Assembly: GCA_963920705.1 (NCBI GenBank)
Contig: OY987230.1
Location: 14,595,320-14,659,319 of the forward strand
Reading direction: 5' to 3'
Length of the DNA stretch: 64,000 bases
Source of the DNA: Odiellus spinosus
Taxonomy: Eukaryota > Arthropoda > Arachnida > Opiliones > Phalangiidae
Shown here in pieces: positions 33,721-45,390 of the stretch (position 1 is the stretch's first letter; every line of letters begins with the position of its first letter). The position numbers and the translations under genes were made by a program. The notes beneath the pieces are model-generated. The model searched no databases. It was not told the origin of the DNA and worked only from the letters and a program-made list of their open reading frames with translations.

Positions 33721-34875
33721 ACAATATATTTATATTTTTTAAATTATAAATTACCATTACTCTAGTAATTCACCGCGTAATTACAAAGGATAAATTACCA
33801 CTTTAATAAAGATTCGTTGTTGAAGTTAAATTTAAAAAAATATCACTATCTTAATTCAATAATTTAATTAAAATAAATTACGTGATATTATATTAAAATA
33901 ATCGTGATCGATCTTTAAGAAACCTTAATTTTTTTCTCTCACGGGAACTATCATACTTCTGATACGCTGCGTGGTTATTACAAAGCTTTTGATTTTAAAT
34001 AATGATTTAAGACATCATTTATACCTATATTTAACGTTCTCGCGCCTGCATTCATTGTTAAGTCTTTTGAGAACGCATTCTTAGAAAACTATTAATTTCA
34101 TAGATAGATCCACCGGCGTAAAAAAAATTCGTGAAATATTTTATTTTTTTTATTTTTTTCGTAACTAGTAATCCTTTAAAATCTGCAGGAAAAAATCTCT
34201 AAAATACGAGGAAATGGCGCGGATTTTGGCTCAAATCGTGTCTATTACCGCCCCCTATCTTGGGCTATCTCAGAAACCATTTAATACACGAAAAGAAGAA
34301 AAAAAGATTGGAAAACTAGGCTTTAAATATACTCAAGTATAAAATCTTAAAAGAGGAAATTTAGAAAAAAAATTAGATCTCATTTTAAAGTAGGGATGAA
34401 AAGTAGAGAAATTTAACTTAATTTTAATCGAAACTTAACCTCTCGAAATTAACTCTTCTAATTAACCTTTGAACATCAACTAAAGTTAAAAAAACTCACT
34501 TTTCCAAATTATTTTTGTATAGATATGCCTTGTTTTTTATTTAATTTATTTCAGACCAAATGGTTTTACAATAAAGTCTTTTTCGAAAGATATCAGAAGT
34601 AAATGTAGGGTTATTTTGTAACTTTTACACTAGAAGATAGTTTTGGTCGTAATATTATTAAAACTTTCAAAATAATTTTTTTTCCAGGACTTTTACTTGT
34701 TTATATAATTGTATAATAAACCCGGCTACAAGTTAAAAATAGGTTAATTATTATTTTAAAGAAATTAAGAAAGATGATTTGTTCGAAAGAAATTTAATTT
34801 GAAGGAAAATTTCAATTAAAAAAGGCCAGTTGTTTTGTTTTCGGGGAACTAGAGACACTTTTTTATTCTCCCTTT
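33721..34875. other. AT-rich, nothing recognised
   Basis: No frames or repeat ends of note. Confidence 0.6.
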
Positions 34876-35175
34876 AGCCTAAAGTGATTTTTTTATCGAT
34901 TCCTTATCGTTTAAATAGGCCTAAATATTAAACTAGAAATAAAATTAAAACTCACCATCAAAATAGGCTTAGCTGGATTCATAGAGATCCTGCATTCCCC
35001 ATATAAGAGCCATCAATCAATGTCATTGGTCATTAGTCCTTATATGGGGAGTTCAGGTGATCTCCGTGAATCAAGCTAAGCCTATGTTTTTAATTTTTTT
35101 TAATGGTGGATTAGACCTATTAAAACGATAAGGAATCTAGAAAAAATTGTTTTTAGGTTACATTCCCCCTTTAGA
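34876..35175. mobile_element. family-1 MITE, copy 6 (core type C)
   Basis: Arms with TTATCGTTTAAATAGGCC and CTAGAAATAAAATTAAAA flank GGCTTAGCTGGATTCATAG and the core CCATCAATCAATGTCATTGG. The right end is TTAGGTTACATTCCCCCTTTAG. The left terminus is rearranged: an inverted-looking ATTCTCCCTTTAG precedes it. Confidence 0.8.
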
Positions 35176-35721
35176 GAGAATTTACTGGGATGAAGAATTT
35201 GGGAGTGAGTGGGAGGAGTCCGTTGATGGGAGAAGCCCTGGTAATTTTTAAAGGAATTAGATTAAAGGAACATGAACAAAAACTTTGTGTCTCGTGTCTA
35301 GCGTTTTATTTTCAAGGGGACGCACGAATAAATTCAAATATAAAAGATCCCGAGCGACACAGAAGGCTCACGAACTTCAAAATTTGCTATTCTTATTTTA
35401 TTATATATATAAAAAATATTTCTCCTAAATTTTATTGTGAATCTACGGTCAAAATAAAAAAACCTAGACGGATCGACACCCTTTTTACTTTGCGAGAAAA
35501 TTTTTAAAAGCTCTCGTATTTTAACGGGGATTTCATAAATTTGAAAAAGTCGAACAATAGCGTTTTTGGCGGATAAAAATACATTTTCAAGCATGTCAAA
35601 TAGAGCAAAGCTTTACCGGTAACTCTAAAATTTATTACGAATTTTGATATACGAGCAATTGTTGATATTCGGTCTATAAACCTTAATATAATACCTCATG
35701 GTTTCAGTATTGGAATAAATT
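35176..35721. other. nothing recognised
   Basis: Opposed open frames (105 codons plus, 86 codons minus) overlap at 35190-35594. Neither has a recognisable domain, and each looks like a shadow of the other in sequence poor in stops. Confidence 0.5.
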
Positions 35722-35792
35722 TTTATCAAAAGTCTATCAGTTTATTCCATAAAAGTAAACAACGCCTCGTAGCTTAATACTTATCACCAAAG
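35722..35792. repeat. dispersed repeat H, copy 1
   Basis: The segment has TTTATTCCATAAAAGTAAAC, AACGCC and GTAGCTTAATACT and matches 37921-37991 nearly base for base over about 70 bp. Confidence 0.85.
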
Positions 35793-35984
35793 GGCCAGGT
35801 AAAGGTAGTAACCCATCACTTAAAACTAGCCAAAAAGTCATCACCCCTGTCTGGCTCGAATGATTTGGAATTTTCCTCGATATTTTGTGTCAGGAGAGAG
35901 GGACGGAATTTAGGCGGGCCGCGCTTGGTTATATTGTCTTTATCCATAAATTTAGGAAAATTCGATAAACTATTAAAAAAAATT

Positions 35985-36300
35985 ATATATACGTCATTGA
36001 AAAAATTAAAGTAAAATTACATATTTTATAATCTCCATTTTTCTGAAATTTCTAAATAAAAATACTCTTCAATACTACGTCATCACTATGATCGCGTGGC
36101 TATTGTAGTGTTTACGGTTGATTCTCGCGCGTTTTAGCACTTAATAAGGTCGCTTTCGCGCGGTTATTTTCGTAACTTGAAGTTGATTACGTTCCATATA
36201 TAAACTTCGTAATATATCGGATATGATATACGTATATATAGCGTTAAAAATATAATCCAAAGGCATTCAGAAAACAAAAATGGTGACAGCCTCACTTTAA
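35985..36300 (-). mobile_element. family G element, 5'-truncated copy
   Basis: Opposite in orientation to the 19391 copy. It ends at 36300 with AATGGTGACAGCCTCACTTTAA and contains one block with CTACGTCATCACTATGATCG, CGCGCGTTTTAGCAC and GGTCGCTTTCGCGCGG. The other end is not recognisable. Confidence 0.7.
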
Positions 36301-36936
36301 AAAATTACTATTTAATTACAGATAAACACCTTTTAATTATTTATAACTGTTATAACGAGAAAATTTGTTAAATTTAATTTCAATTTCAGCTTCTCTTTAA
36401 AAGTGTGTATTTGGGACAATTAATTAATTAGGGTCCTTATTTCCTCGCTGGGTTAAGAACGGAAGGAAAAAAAAAGGACTTAAAAATTCATGGATCTTGA
36501 TGAAGCTTAGGGAGGAAACGATGTGGGGGGATAGATAGAAGGGGGCAAAGAGGGTCGACTAAAAAGCGACTAAGAATTTCAAGCACGTTTTCTTTCTGCT
36601 CCCTTGAATCTTTACATTTAGCACAGGGCGGCAGTAAAGAGCGCGAATGAACGCGCAAAAAGGCGCGAGATTGGACTATTTTAAGAAAAAATATTTTAAG
36701 GGCATGCACAGACTCGAAAAAAATACTTCATGGGTAGACGATTTTTTTCGGGAAGAAAAAACAAAAGAATGTCGATATGACGATATGTAATTTCAAAGAG
36801 GAGTTTGAAATTTCAACACAGTACGAATAGTGGCTATACCTTATCTATGATAGTATGTTTGTTATTTTGGTAATGGATTTCACGTAGTCGCAATAGCTTC
36901 GTAAATGCTGAAAAGTATAATAAATACCGATTCTTT
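36301..36936. other. nothing recognised
   Basis: A 73-codon minus frame (36488-36709) lies in slightly GC-richer sequence; it has no domain likeness. Confidence 0.5.
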
Positions 36937-37238
36937 AGCTACAGTCACACTAACATTTCTTAAACTTCATCGGTTTGAAACGTTAAAATCAAACCGATAT
37001 TCAAATAGCCAGGAATCGTTTTAATCGTCACGTGTTTACGCATTATCATCATTAATCGATTTATTGTAGCTTCATCTATCGGTTGTTGAAACCGAATCGG
37101 TACGAAACTGGTTCCCGAAGCAGTTTCGAGAAATCGAATCAAATCGATTCGAGAAAAGATGGCTTCCTGTTCACACGACTGTAGCGAAACGCTTTGAAAC
37201 AGTTTAAATCGATTCCGAGGCTTTGCGATGGACTCGCT
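36937..37238. mobile_element. inverted-repeat element, family F, copy 4
   Basis: The 302-bp copy is alignable end to end with 10024-10325. It begins TAGCTACAGTCACACTAAC and ends GGCTTTGCGATGGACTCGCT, with ATCGATT clusters in between. The 132-codon minus frame across it is a by-product. Confidence 0.85.
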
Positions 37239-37920
37239 AAGTCTAAATCCACTTGGAAAAAAGGTTTCTAATGGCAAATGGTATAAAAATGGCGTGTAAA
37301 CCAATTTGGTTCTGTTAAGTAATAACCTTAATACACCGATTACGTGTTTTAATAACAATTTATATTTTTCACCGTGGGCCCAAATGACGTCGGGAAAAAC
37401 AGGTGTGGAGGAAAAATAACAATAGACGGGCTCTATTGACTCGATGGAATTAACCCTATTTAAGTATTCTGAAAGAGACTGAATTAAGACTTATAATGCA
37501 AATGAGGGTTGTCTATTTTTTCTATTTTTTAATCTTTATAGGCAGTCGACTATGAAATCAAAAACAAAGAAATCCAGTATGCAAAGCCATGTTCCAAAAA
37601 CTCATAGCATTATCTTTGAAAGAGCTGGAAAATAGCTGTTAACTAATTTTGAAGTATTAGGTTAAAAGGGCAACCTTTATTGGAAGCCTTAATTGTTTGA
37701 ACTAATAAAATCGGTACGATTATTTTAAATTATTCTAACGGTAATTATGATAGCTATCTGTGCACAATTTAGCATTCAGGTTGAATATGATTAGTTTTAG
37801 ATAAACCTATATGGCCCTAAATGTCCTAATATAGATTATATATTCAGCGTACAATGGGTGAATCGTATATTGATGTTCCAATTGTAAATTATACTGGCAT
37901 GTTTTTTGATAACTTTAGAT
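37239..37920. other. AT-rich, nothing recognised
   Basis: No features. Confidence 0.6.
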
Positions 37921-37991
37921 ATTATCAAAAGTCTTATCACCTTATTCCATAAAAGTAAACAACGCCCGTAGCTTAATACTATCAGCAAAGG
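37921..37991. repeat. dispersed repeat H, copy 2
   Basis: See 35722-35792; same orientation. Confidence 0.85.
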
Positions 37992-38154
37992 TAATTGTAA
38001 TTTTTGAGAGGTCATTTATGTTATGAACAAACAAGGTCAAAAGATTAAACTCTTCAGAAATAATTAAAAAGCCATGTTTAAAATTAATTACCTCTGGGTT
38101 GAGGCGTTTATAAGAGACTTAAATGGCCAAAATACATTGATTTTTTTCCCGATA

Positions 38155-38265
38155 TTGAACGTAATTAACGATAATTTTCATGAAAAAAGGTAGGAGTATT
38201 TGGATTAAGTACTTTCATGAAAAAAACTGACGCGGTATTATTGTCCATAACATCGTTTTAAAACG
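38155..38265 (+). mobile_element. family G fragment
   Basis: CGTAATTAACGATAATTTTC, then GATTAAGTACTTTCATGAAA and CTGACGCGG match part of the internal block at 19740-19810. Confidence 0.6.
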
Positions 38266-39158
38266 ATTTTTCTCGAAATTAAAATCAAATTCTATTTGGA
38301 GCTGATGAAAAATACTCTGTAGCAGAAGACCGTACGACAGAATATCTTTAGATTTTATGCCGTATCAGATACGTCACTCTGAAAACCAATAGCGCGTCCA
38401 ATCTGATTTGAATATTAACATAAGTAAATAAAATAACCTGAAGTACCCATTATAAAAAAATTGAAGTCATTCTTTTTACTTCGCCACTTTAGGTTCGACC
38501 CCCTTTAATTTGGGTTCATTTAACATTTAAGTACGAAACGAAAACGGCTTTCCCCACACATACAGACACACACAACACCCCTATCCTACAAGCTATATGA
38601 CTATGACTATAAGCTAAGCTATATTGAGGCATATACGTTTCATCGATGAGTTTTCGCAGACAGACGAAGTCAGTCACCCTAAACATCTGGGCTCATCAGC
38701 TTCCCATTTAAAAAAAAAAAAAAAAAAAACTAAAAAGGAAAAAAAGGCGGCATCCAAAACGCTTTTAAAACAGGGGAAGGCACACAAATGAGGAGAAAGG
38801 CGAGACGGGAGTTCTGAGGCATCAAACAAATTCCCCTTTGCATTCACCCCCCCCCTCCCCGAGTCTCATCTTTAAAGGGATGATTTCATTCTTTTTAAGA
38901 TAAAAATCATTTTAAAGGGAAAGTCTCAAAACATTTTTTTCTTTTCGAAAATGGTAATTGTCACCAATCGATTTCCTTCCGCCAGAGATAAAAATTTTGG
39001 TTTTTTGCTGCGAAAAAATGGTTAAAATAACTAATACCCCGAAGGTGTCTTTTTCGCTAGCTAAGCGGAAATGTTTTTGCGGTTTTATTAAGAGGTAAAT
39101 GACAACTTTATAATGAGACAGAAAAACATAACTAGAAATTTAAAACTATTCTATTGAT
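38266..39158. other. nothing recognised apart from homopolymers
   Basis: There is a run of 20 A at 38710-38729 and C-rich stretches at about 38845-38860. Two AAAGGGA-type segments (about 38873 and 38916) resemble MITE termini but lack partners. Confidence 0.5.
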
Positions 39159-39275
39159 GCGTTCTTACTAGAGACTTTGAAACCATTTCGAGACACCTTG
39201 GAAAGTTTAATTTATAAAATATTCGGGTCATCTGTGTAGATCTTTGATGAAGAAACACGATAACTCATATTTTTA
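39159..39275. mobile_element. family F-like left arm
   Basis: GCGTTCTTACTAGAGACTTTG, AAACCATTTCGAGACA and GTAGATCTTTGATGAAGAAAC match the start of 42560-42744. The right end is absent. Confidence 0.55.
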
Positions 39276-39477
39276 GAATATTTATCCATTCCCCTGTAAT
39301 TTTTTCATTACCTAACATTGATTTTACACGCATCATTTTGGTGTGGTCACTTTCATGACCGTCCCATGTCAATTGTCGTAGACTTGTATGGAATAATATT
39401 TTGAACTATGACATCCTCTAACCTTTTTTTAACATCATGATGGCCGGTTTTCAAATTCCTCTTAATTTTATAACATT

Positions 39478-39690
39478 TTGACCTATTTAATCCATCCATT
39501 CACCTTTGTAGATTTGACCTATTTCATCCATTCAGTTCTGAAGATTTCGCCTATTTCATCCTTTCAGTTCTGAAGATTTCGCCTATTTCATCCTTTCAGT
39601 TCTGAAGATTTCGCCTATTTCATCCTTTCAGTTCTGAAGATTTCGCCTACTTCATCCATTCATCTATAAAATTTTTGAATATTTCTTCCA
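39478..39690. repeat. 32-bp minisatellite
   Basis: CCTATTTCATCCTTTCAGTT followed by CTGAAGATTTCG is repeated about five times, with diverged units on both sides. Confidence 0.92.
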
Positions 39691-39990
39691 TCCCCTAAAA
39701 CTTTTAATCCTATTTTTCTTCCATCGCACTCTGACATTTTGGTCTATTCTTCCATCTCCCTCTGACATTTTCCCTAATACCCCCGACTTTCCCCGAACAA
39801 TTTGATAATTTTTTATTCCCCTTGAATTTTGACCTAGTTTAAATTTTCATAAGTATATCCGGGACTTCCACTCAGTATTCGTAGATTCAAGATCAATCCA
39901 GGGATCAAACTGACAACGTTACAACCCCTTTAAAGGAAGATTTGAAACCATTGCCTGTGGAGACTGAAAAGACGAAGGAGGTTGGATCGC

Positions 39991-40010
39991 GGGGGGGGGG
40001 GGGGAGGGGG
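39991..40010 (+). repeat. G tract
   Basis: G14, A, G5. A second G12 run lies at 40084-40095. Confidence 0.95.
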
Positions 40011-40560
40011 TGAGACAAATTAAGGGGAAAATGGCAGTAGGGAGGAATCCTTCTTCAACTTATGGATGGGCAATCTAAATCGCGGGGGGGGGGGGAGTTA
40101 GGAGACGGACTGGTGTAGAAGCTAGGTCTTATAAAGTGGCTAGGCTTGGTACAGCTAGGCACGGGATTAGCCTTAAACCTAGACATAGCCCGTAGAGGAG
40201 AGGGGGGTATGCAATAGGGGGTTCCAGCTCGCGCATTAAAGGGAGATGCCATCCAGAATTAATTGGTCGAAACGAGCGACTGTCCAGTAGCAGGCAGGCA
40301 CGGGCGAGCAACGGATAGAAAATTGAGGTCAAACTCACTTGACGGATAATTCTAGCGGAAGAAACTAGTTGAGGCGCCTTTCCTATTAGCGACACTACAG
40401 TCTGACCCGCTATGTAAGGATCACGGGGAAGAGGGGGTTGAAAAGTTAAAACCATAGCGCGTGGGAAGGAGGGGGTTCGGGATAGAAAGTGGTAGTTTCG
40501 GACTTTAGGACTTCTAGACTTGAAAATTAGCCCTCCCCCCACCTCCTCCGTCATTCCTTT
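40000..40560. other. GC-richer island with G tracts
   Basis: This is the least AT-rich stretch of the right half. A 141-codon frame is open on the minus strand (40129-40554) with Pro/Arg/Ser-rich product and no recognisable domain. A donor-like TCAA followed by GTGAGTTT lies at 40338-40331 on the minus strand. It could be a promoter or 5' non-coding exon of the FOXJ2/3 gene, or an unrelated GC patch; I cannot tell. Confidence 0.3.
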
Positions 40561-40779
40561 ACATCCTTTACAACCGTGACGTATACGGGACAGTTATTAA
40601 TCGAGTTTAATTATCGTAATTACCGCACGTTTGTCGCGGATAAATTTTTATTATTTTACTCATTTTTTTGGCTGTGTTTTACCAAGGGAGAAATTCCATG
40701 GAAAGTTTAAACTTCCAATATATTACAGGAATTGTAAGATTTTTCTCACCATAGTAACCTGTAATCACGCAAGTTTTCT
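40561..40779. other. nothing recognised
   Basis: AT-rich; contains TAATTATCGTAATTACCG near 40608-40625. Confidence 0.5.
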
Positions 40780-41375
40780 ACTACAATAAAGGAATCGCGG
40801 AATTTTCCCAGTACTATAATTAGTGGAATCACAAGATTTTCCCAATACAATATAGAAATCGCAGGATTTAACTACAGTATTTTACTCCTACATTATAGTT
40901 GCGATAGAATTTTTCTCCCACAATATAGTTGCAATAGAATTTTTCTCCCACAATATAGTTGCAATAGAATTTCGCCCTACAAATATAGTTGCAGTAGAAT
41001 TTTTCCTTACAAATATAGTTGCAATAGAAATTCCCCCTACAAATAATTGGAATTGAATTTCCCCCTATAATATATTTACAATAGCATTTTCCCCCTATAA
41101 TATATTTACAATAGCATTTTCCCCCTATAATATATTTACAATAGCATTTTCCCCCTATAATATATTTACAATAGCATTTTCCCCCTATAATATATTTACA
41201 ATAGCATTTTCTCCCTATAATATATTTACAATAGCATTTTCCCCCTATAATATATTTACAATAGCATTTTCTCCCTATAATATATTTACAATAGCATTTT
41301 CCCCCTATAATATATTTACAATAGCATTTTCTCCCTATAATATATTTACAATAGCATTATCTTCCTACAAATATA
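40780..41375. repeat. 30-bp minisatellite with a homogeneity gradient
   Basis: From 41064 to 41357 the unit CTATAATATATTTACAATAG plus CATTTTCCCC is repeated about ten times almost exactly; three units have CTCC for CCCC. Leftward the same unit grades into ACAATATAGTTGCAATAGAA plus TTTTTCTCCC (about 40890-41040) and then into barely recognisable copies. Confidence 0.93.
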
Positions 41376-42559
41376 TTTTCCTCAACAATATAGGAATCAT
41401 TTTTTTAAATATAATGAAAATATATGTGTGTAGAATTATAGGACAAAATAGGAAGATCCCGAAAACATAAAAAACCCAGGCTTTATAAACGCGCTTTACC
41501 CCTTTCAAAAATTAATTTTACGACTAGTTTCATGTGAAATTTTTTTAAACCACCCTATTTGAAAGAAGCGTAGGACGGTTAGGGTTTTAAAAAGTAACCA
41601 AAATTGAATATAAATTAAATTTCAACCCCTTTTTAAACGTAGGCGAAAATGAAAAAATATCAAGTTTTTGAAATTAAAAAAGAGAAATGAAATTATAAGG
41701 TGTATGGTGCGAGGATGTTGTACACCCACATCGCGCAATAATCACATAGAGAATTGTAACGGCATTAACGTAATCCACCCTTTAGTAAAATCCACTTATT
41801 GTTGAAGACCTTTTAACCCCTCAATACTTTTCATAAGGCGAAGTGAAGATGAAACAATTGAGTTGCTCATATTTTACGGACAGATCTCGTACATTGATGA
41901 TTACCAAAATCACGATAATTTTAGAATTCGACTCATTTCCCCAAAATAAACTCGAAATTAAACCGACTGGGATGATGAATATGATTAAGAACAAAAAAAG
42001 GTTTTTGCAGCAAACAAACTTTAGGAATCGCTGAATGTTTTTTACGCGAAAGCTAGCCCCACTTTGGATTAATTAATAGGCACTATAAATTAATCCACAT
42101 TCCTACAATTCATGATTTTTTTGGATAGAGCACGAAAACCGTGGTTCCATTCCAAGTATGAAGCCCATATATGACTTCAACAATGTTATGGAGTACGTAT
42201 TATAAAATGTTAATTTTAGTACATTTGTTTCTTTGAAGGGTTGTATATTAATCCAGATTAATTCTATTTAATCTATAATAGACCGAATTTTCCATAATCC
42301 ACGGAAATTCAAATATAAGTATGAAAAATGTATATTAACACAAAACTCTCAACAAAATCAGTAGAGCTAACTTGAAATAAAATTTATTTATTTCACTCAA
42401 ATATCATAATTTGTCTAGACATTTTAAAATCAAGGCAGTAATAAAATCGAGATATGAAAAATAGGTCCTCTTTCAGTACTATACTTTAAAAATTTATATT
42501 TATATTTAATTTTTAATGCATAAATGTGAAATAAAATGTTTTCTATAAACTAACTCTAT
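41376..42559. other. AT-rich, nothing recognised
   Basis: A 63-codon frame at 41843 is without support. Confidence 0.55.
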
Positions 42560-42744
42560 AGTCGCGTTCTCACTACAGAATTTGAAACCATTTTTAATCG
42601 TTTTGGAAAGGTCAAATTATAAAATTTTAGGTCCAGACGCGTAGATCTTTGATCAAGAAACCGAATTAATATCTTTGAAAATCGATTTTAGCATTCCAAT
42701 CGGCTTGAAAAAACGATTTCAAAGTGGCAAGTGTGAACGTTGCT
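42560..42744. mobile_element. inverted-repeat element, family F-like short copy
   Basis: The ends AGTCGCGTTCTCACTACAG and the complement AGCAACGTTCACACTTG belong to the family F terminal type. The interior lines up with the arm at 39159-39275. Confidence 0.65.
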
Positions 42745-42934
42745 TAAGGCCTTGGCCAATTGTCGCAACAAGATATTCATTTTCCAACCGTATAGGGAAG
42801 AGGAAAGAGTTGCGACAATAAATAAAAACAATTTAACCTTTTATTAATAGTCCCATTAAGAGCTAGAGTCGAAAAAGACAAGTACGTCATACTCTTTTCA
42901 AAGAAATGAAAAAGAAAATCTATGCCGACGAAAA

Positions 42935-43343
42935 TTCGAAGGGAGAATGAAACCCAACAACATGTCATTTTTTATCGATTCCTTGTTGTTTAAATAGGCC
43001 TAATCCACTAGTGAAAGTTTTTACGATTAAATATTTAACCAGAAATAAATTTAAAACTTACCCGGAAAATAGGCTTAGCGGGATTCATGGATATCCTGAT
43101 TTCCTGGCGTATAAGGTCTAGCAACCAATCGAATGCGATTGTAACTTCTCGTGGAGATCATTGGTCGCTAGTCCTTACACGGAGGCATTTCATGATCTCC
43201 ATGAATCCCGCTAAGCCTAATTTCCGGGTAAGTTTTAAATTTATTTCTAATTTAATATTTGTTTTGTAAACTTTTTATAGGTGGATTAGGCCTATTTATC
43301 ATTTAAAAAATTCACTTGTAATTAGATTGTATTCTCCCTTTAA
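42935..43343. mobile_element. palindromic TTAA MITE, family 1, copy 7 (core type B)
   Basis: The left end GAAGGGAGAATGAAACCCAAC follows TTC; the right end complements AGGGAGAATACAATCTAAT and is followed by TTAA at 43340-43343. The core has GGCTTAGCGGGATTCATGG and GGTCGCTAGTCC. Confidence 0.88.
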
Positions 43344-43986
43344 GAAAATAATTGTAATAAGGGGAAGAAAGGGGGGGAGGACGAAATTATGCAAATTTAA
43401 TTTCTCCCCTTAATGGATTGAATGACCCTTTTGAATTAACCTCAACCATTATTTTGCGCCTTTTAATCGGATAACGCGTCATAACGGTTTTCGATTATAT
43501 ACTCGACAATGAGAATTTCGTTCTTTTCCCCCCTGTCTTGAACCCCTTTGGCTCATTTAGCAACGCTTATGTAGCCTTCCTTGGTTAAAACTCCTTCTTA
43601 AAAACGAAATCAAGCGAGTAGGGTGGGGGAGAGGCGGCATCGGGGCCAGAGGGAGGCAATATCTTAGTAATTAGAATATTATCGCCGCACTATTAAATAA
43701 AATATAACCGCCACCGCGGTGTAAACCCTGGTCAAGAGTCAATGTCCATTAATATAAAAACGTATACGAGGAAATTATGGTTTTATTAAAGGGAGTGTGA
43801 AATAACTAAAACATTTTAAACTCTTAAAAGGATTCGTGTCGATATCAATCATAAACTAAATCTAAATAAGCTCGCCTCGAGTTATGTCTTGAAAAACGTT
43901 CTTTCCAACCGTGGTACACCATGGTTACCCTTCCAGAAAACATTAGCCAACCAAGGTTGAAGCACTTTTACAAAGATTTCCTGGTT
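43344..43986. other. nothing recognised
   Basis: A slightly GC-richer segment lies at 43600-43740 without coding signal. Confidence 0.5.
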
Positions 43987-44364
43987 TTAAAGAGAGAATG
44001 CAATCTAACAAGTGATTTTTAAATAGGCCAGTTAAAAAACTAGGAATGAATTTAAAACTTATCCGTATAATAGGCTTAGCTGGATTCATGGAGATCCTTA
44101 ATGTCTTCGCATTGATATATCAGCGACCAATCGAATGTTATTGGAAGACTCATAAATATTTTGAATTAACGAGGGCCTTTGCTCATTGGTCGATAACTCA
44201 TCAATGCGAAGAAATTCAGGATCTCCATGAATCCAGCTAAGCCAATTTTCCGGATAAGTTTTAAATATTTGTTTATAATCTGTTTTACTGGTGGATTATG
44301 CTTATTAAAACGATGAGGAATCTATAAAATAGTCACTTGTTGTTAGGTTGCATTCTCCATTTAA
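43987..44364. mobile_element. palindromic TTAA MITE, family 1, copy 8 (core type A)
   Basis: TTAA lies at both ends (43987-43990 and 44361-44364). Left AGAGAGAATGCAATCTAACA; right complement of ATGGAGAATGCAACCTAACA. The core has GGCTTAGCTGGATTCATGG, CTTCGCATTGATATATCAGC and GATAACTCATCAATGCGAAG. Confidence 0.92.
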
Positions 44365-45113
44365 TTACTTTCTGAATACGGCAAAAAATCCTTGAAATTT
44401 ACTTCGCTGCGCAGACATTATAATCTTAGGACTCTCATTTGGTTAGTAAAATAGTATATTGATAACGATTTACAGCCGTTTTAATACAGACCACGTGTTT
44501 AATTAGTATAAAAGCTACTATAGTTTCCTACTATTGTAGGGGATTGCTCAAGACAAAAGAGCAAATTTAGTAGTATACTGCAAAAGAAATGATTCATGAA
44601 ACAGAGCTAAATTTCCTCCAACTATCTGAGTTAAATAAAGCTTATCCGTCAATTAGGATGAATCTAGAGAGATCTAAATAATTTTTCACTTAGCCTTTAA
44701 AGCTTAATGAGGTCTTTCGGTAACTGCCTACGGATCTTTTAACTTTTAATGATTGTGACTAGCCGGCGCGCGACAATATACGTTCTGCATTACATTATAA
44801 AGGAGTGACTTTTACTCTGTCTTTTTTTTTATATACTTCATTATACATCGCGGGTATACGGTCTTGTATGCCGAGAGGACATTTATCCTAATTTTCTATA
44901 TTCGGTCATTTGGCGGCTAGAAAGGTTGGGGGACGCCTGTTGCCAGTATAAATTGATCTGGTATAAAGAGCCCGAAGACCAATTGAACAATTACTCGCAA
45001 AGGACAATTCTCACGAAGTAAAACGCCATATTTAAACCTAGTGATCCGATTATATTCTGTTTTGCAATGCTGATATTTTACTCTAGGATTAATTGTTTGT
45101 GACTAATTAAAAA
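44365..45113. other. no gene; possible weak promoter
   Basis: GGTATAAAGAGCCCG at about 44959 followed by ACAATTACTC about 30 bp on is TATA-like, within a less AT-rich stretch (44750-45010). Weak evidence only. Confidence 0.3.
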
Positions 45114-45390
45114 AATTAAATTTGTAAATTCAGATAATAGTTAGGGTTTATCTGAAGATAAAACGTTTGAAACTTGTTACTCGTATTAAAACGTATAACA
45201 CCGGATAAGAAAATTCGCATTTCTTTGAATTTGTGTAAAATTAAACAAATATAATTAAAATTCAGTTAAATGTTGGGTTTATCCGAAACGTTTGTAGCTT
45301 TATCTATTAAAAAGCTACTCGCAATTAAAACGTATAACATTCAATAAGGAAATTCACTTTTCTAGAATTCGTGTAAAATTAAATATATTT
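45114..45390. repeat. tandem duplication of about 138 bp
   Basis: Units 45114-45252 and 45253-45390 share GGGTTTATCYGAA, AAACGTTTG, ATTAAAACGTATAACA and AATTYGTGTAAAATTAAA. Confidence 0.8.

Noticed and set aside
36960-37358. 132-codon minus-strand frame
   Set aside because: It overlaps family F element copy 4; the equivalent frame is broken in the other copy at 10024-10325.
40129-40554. 141-codon minus-strand frame as a protein gene
   Set aside because: No recognisable domain and low-complexity Pro/Arg/Ser composition in a GC-rich patch where stops are rare.
43893-43925. Possible end of the missing forkhead exon (GGTTGGAAAG on the minus strand)
   Set aside because: The preceding codons do not encode forkhead sequence and no donor follows in the right place.
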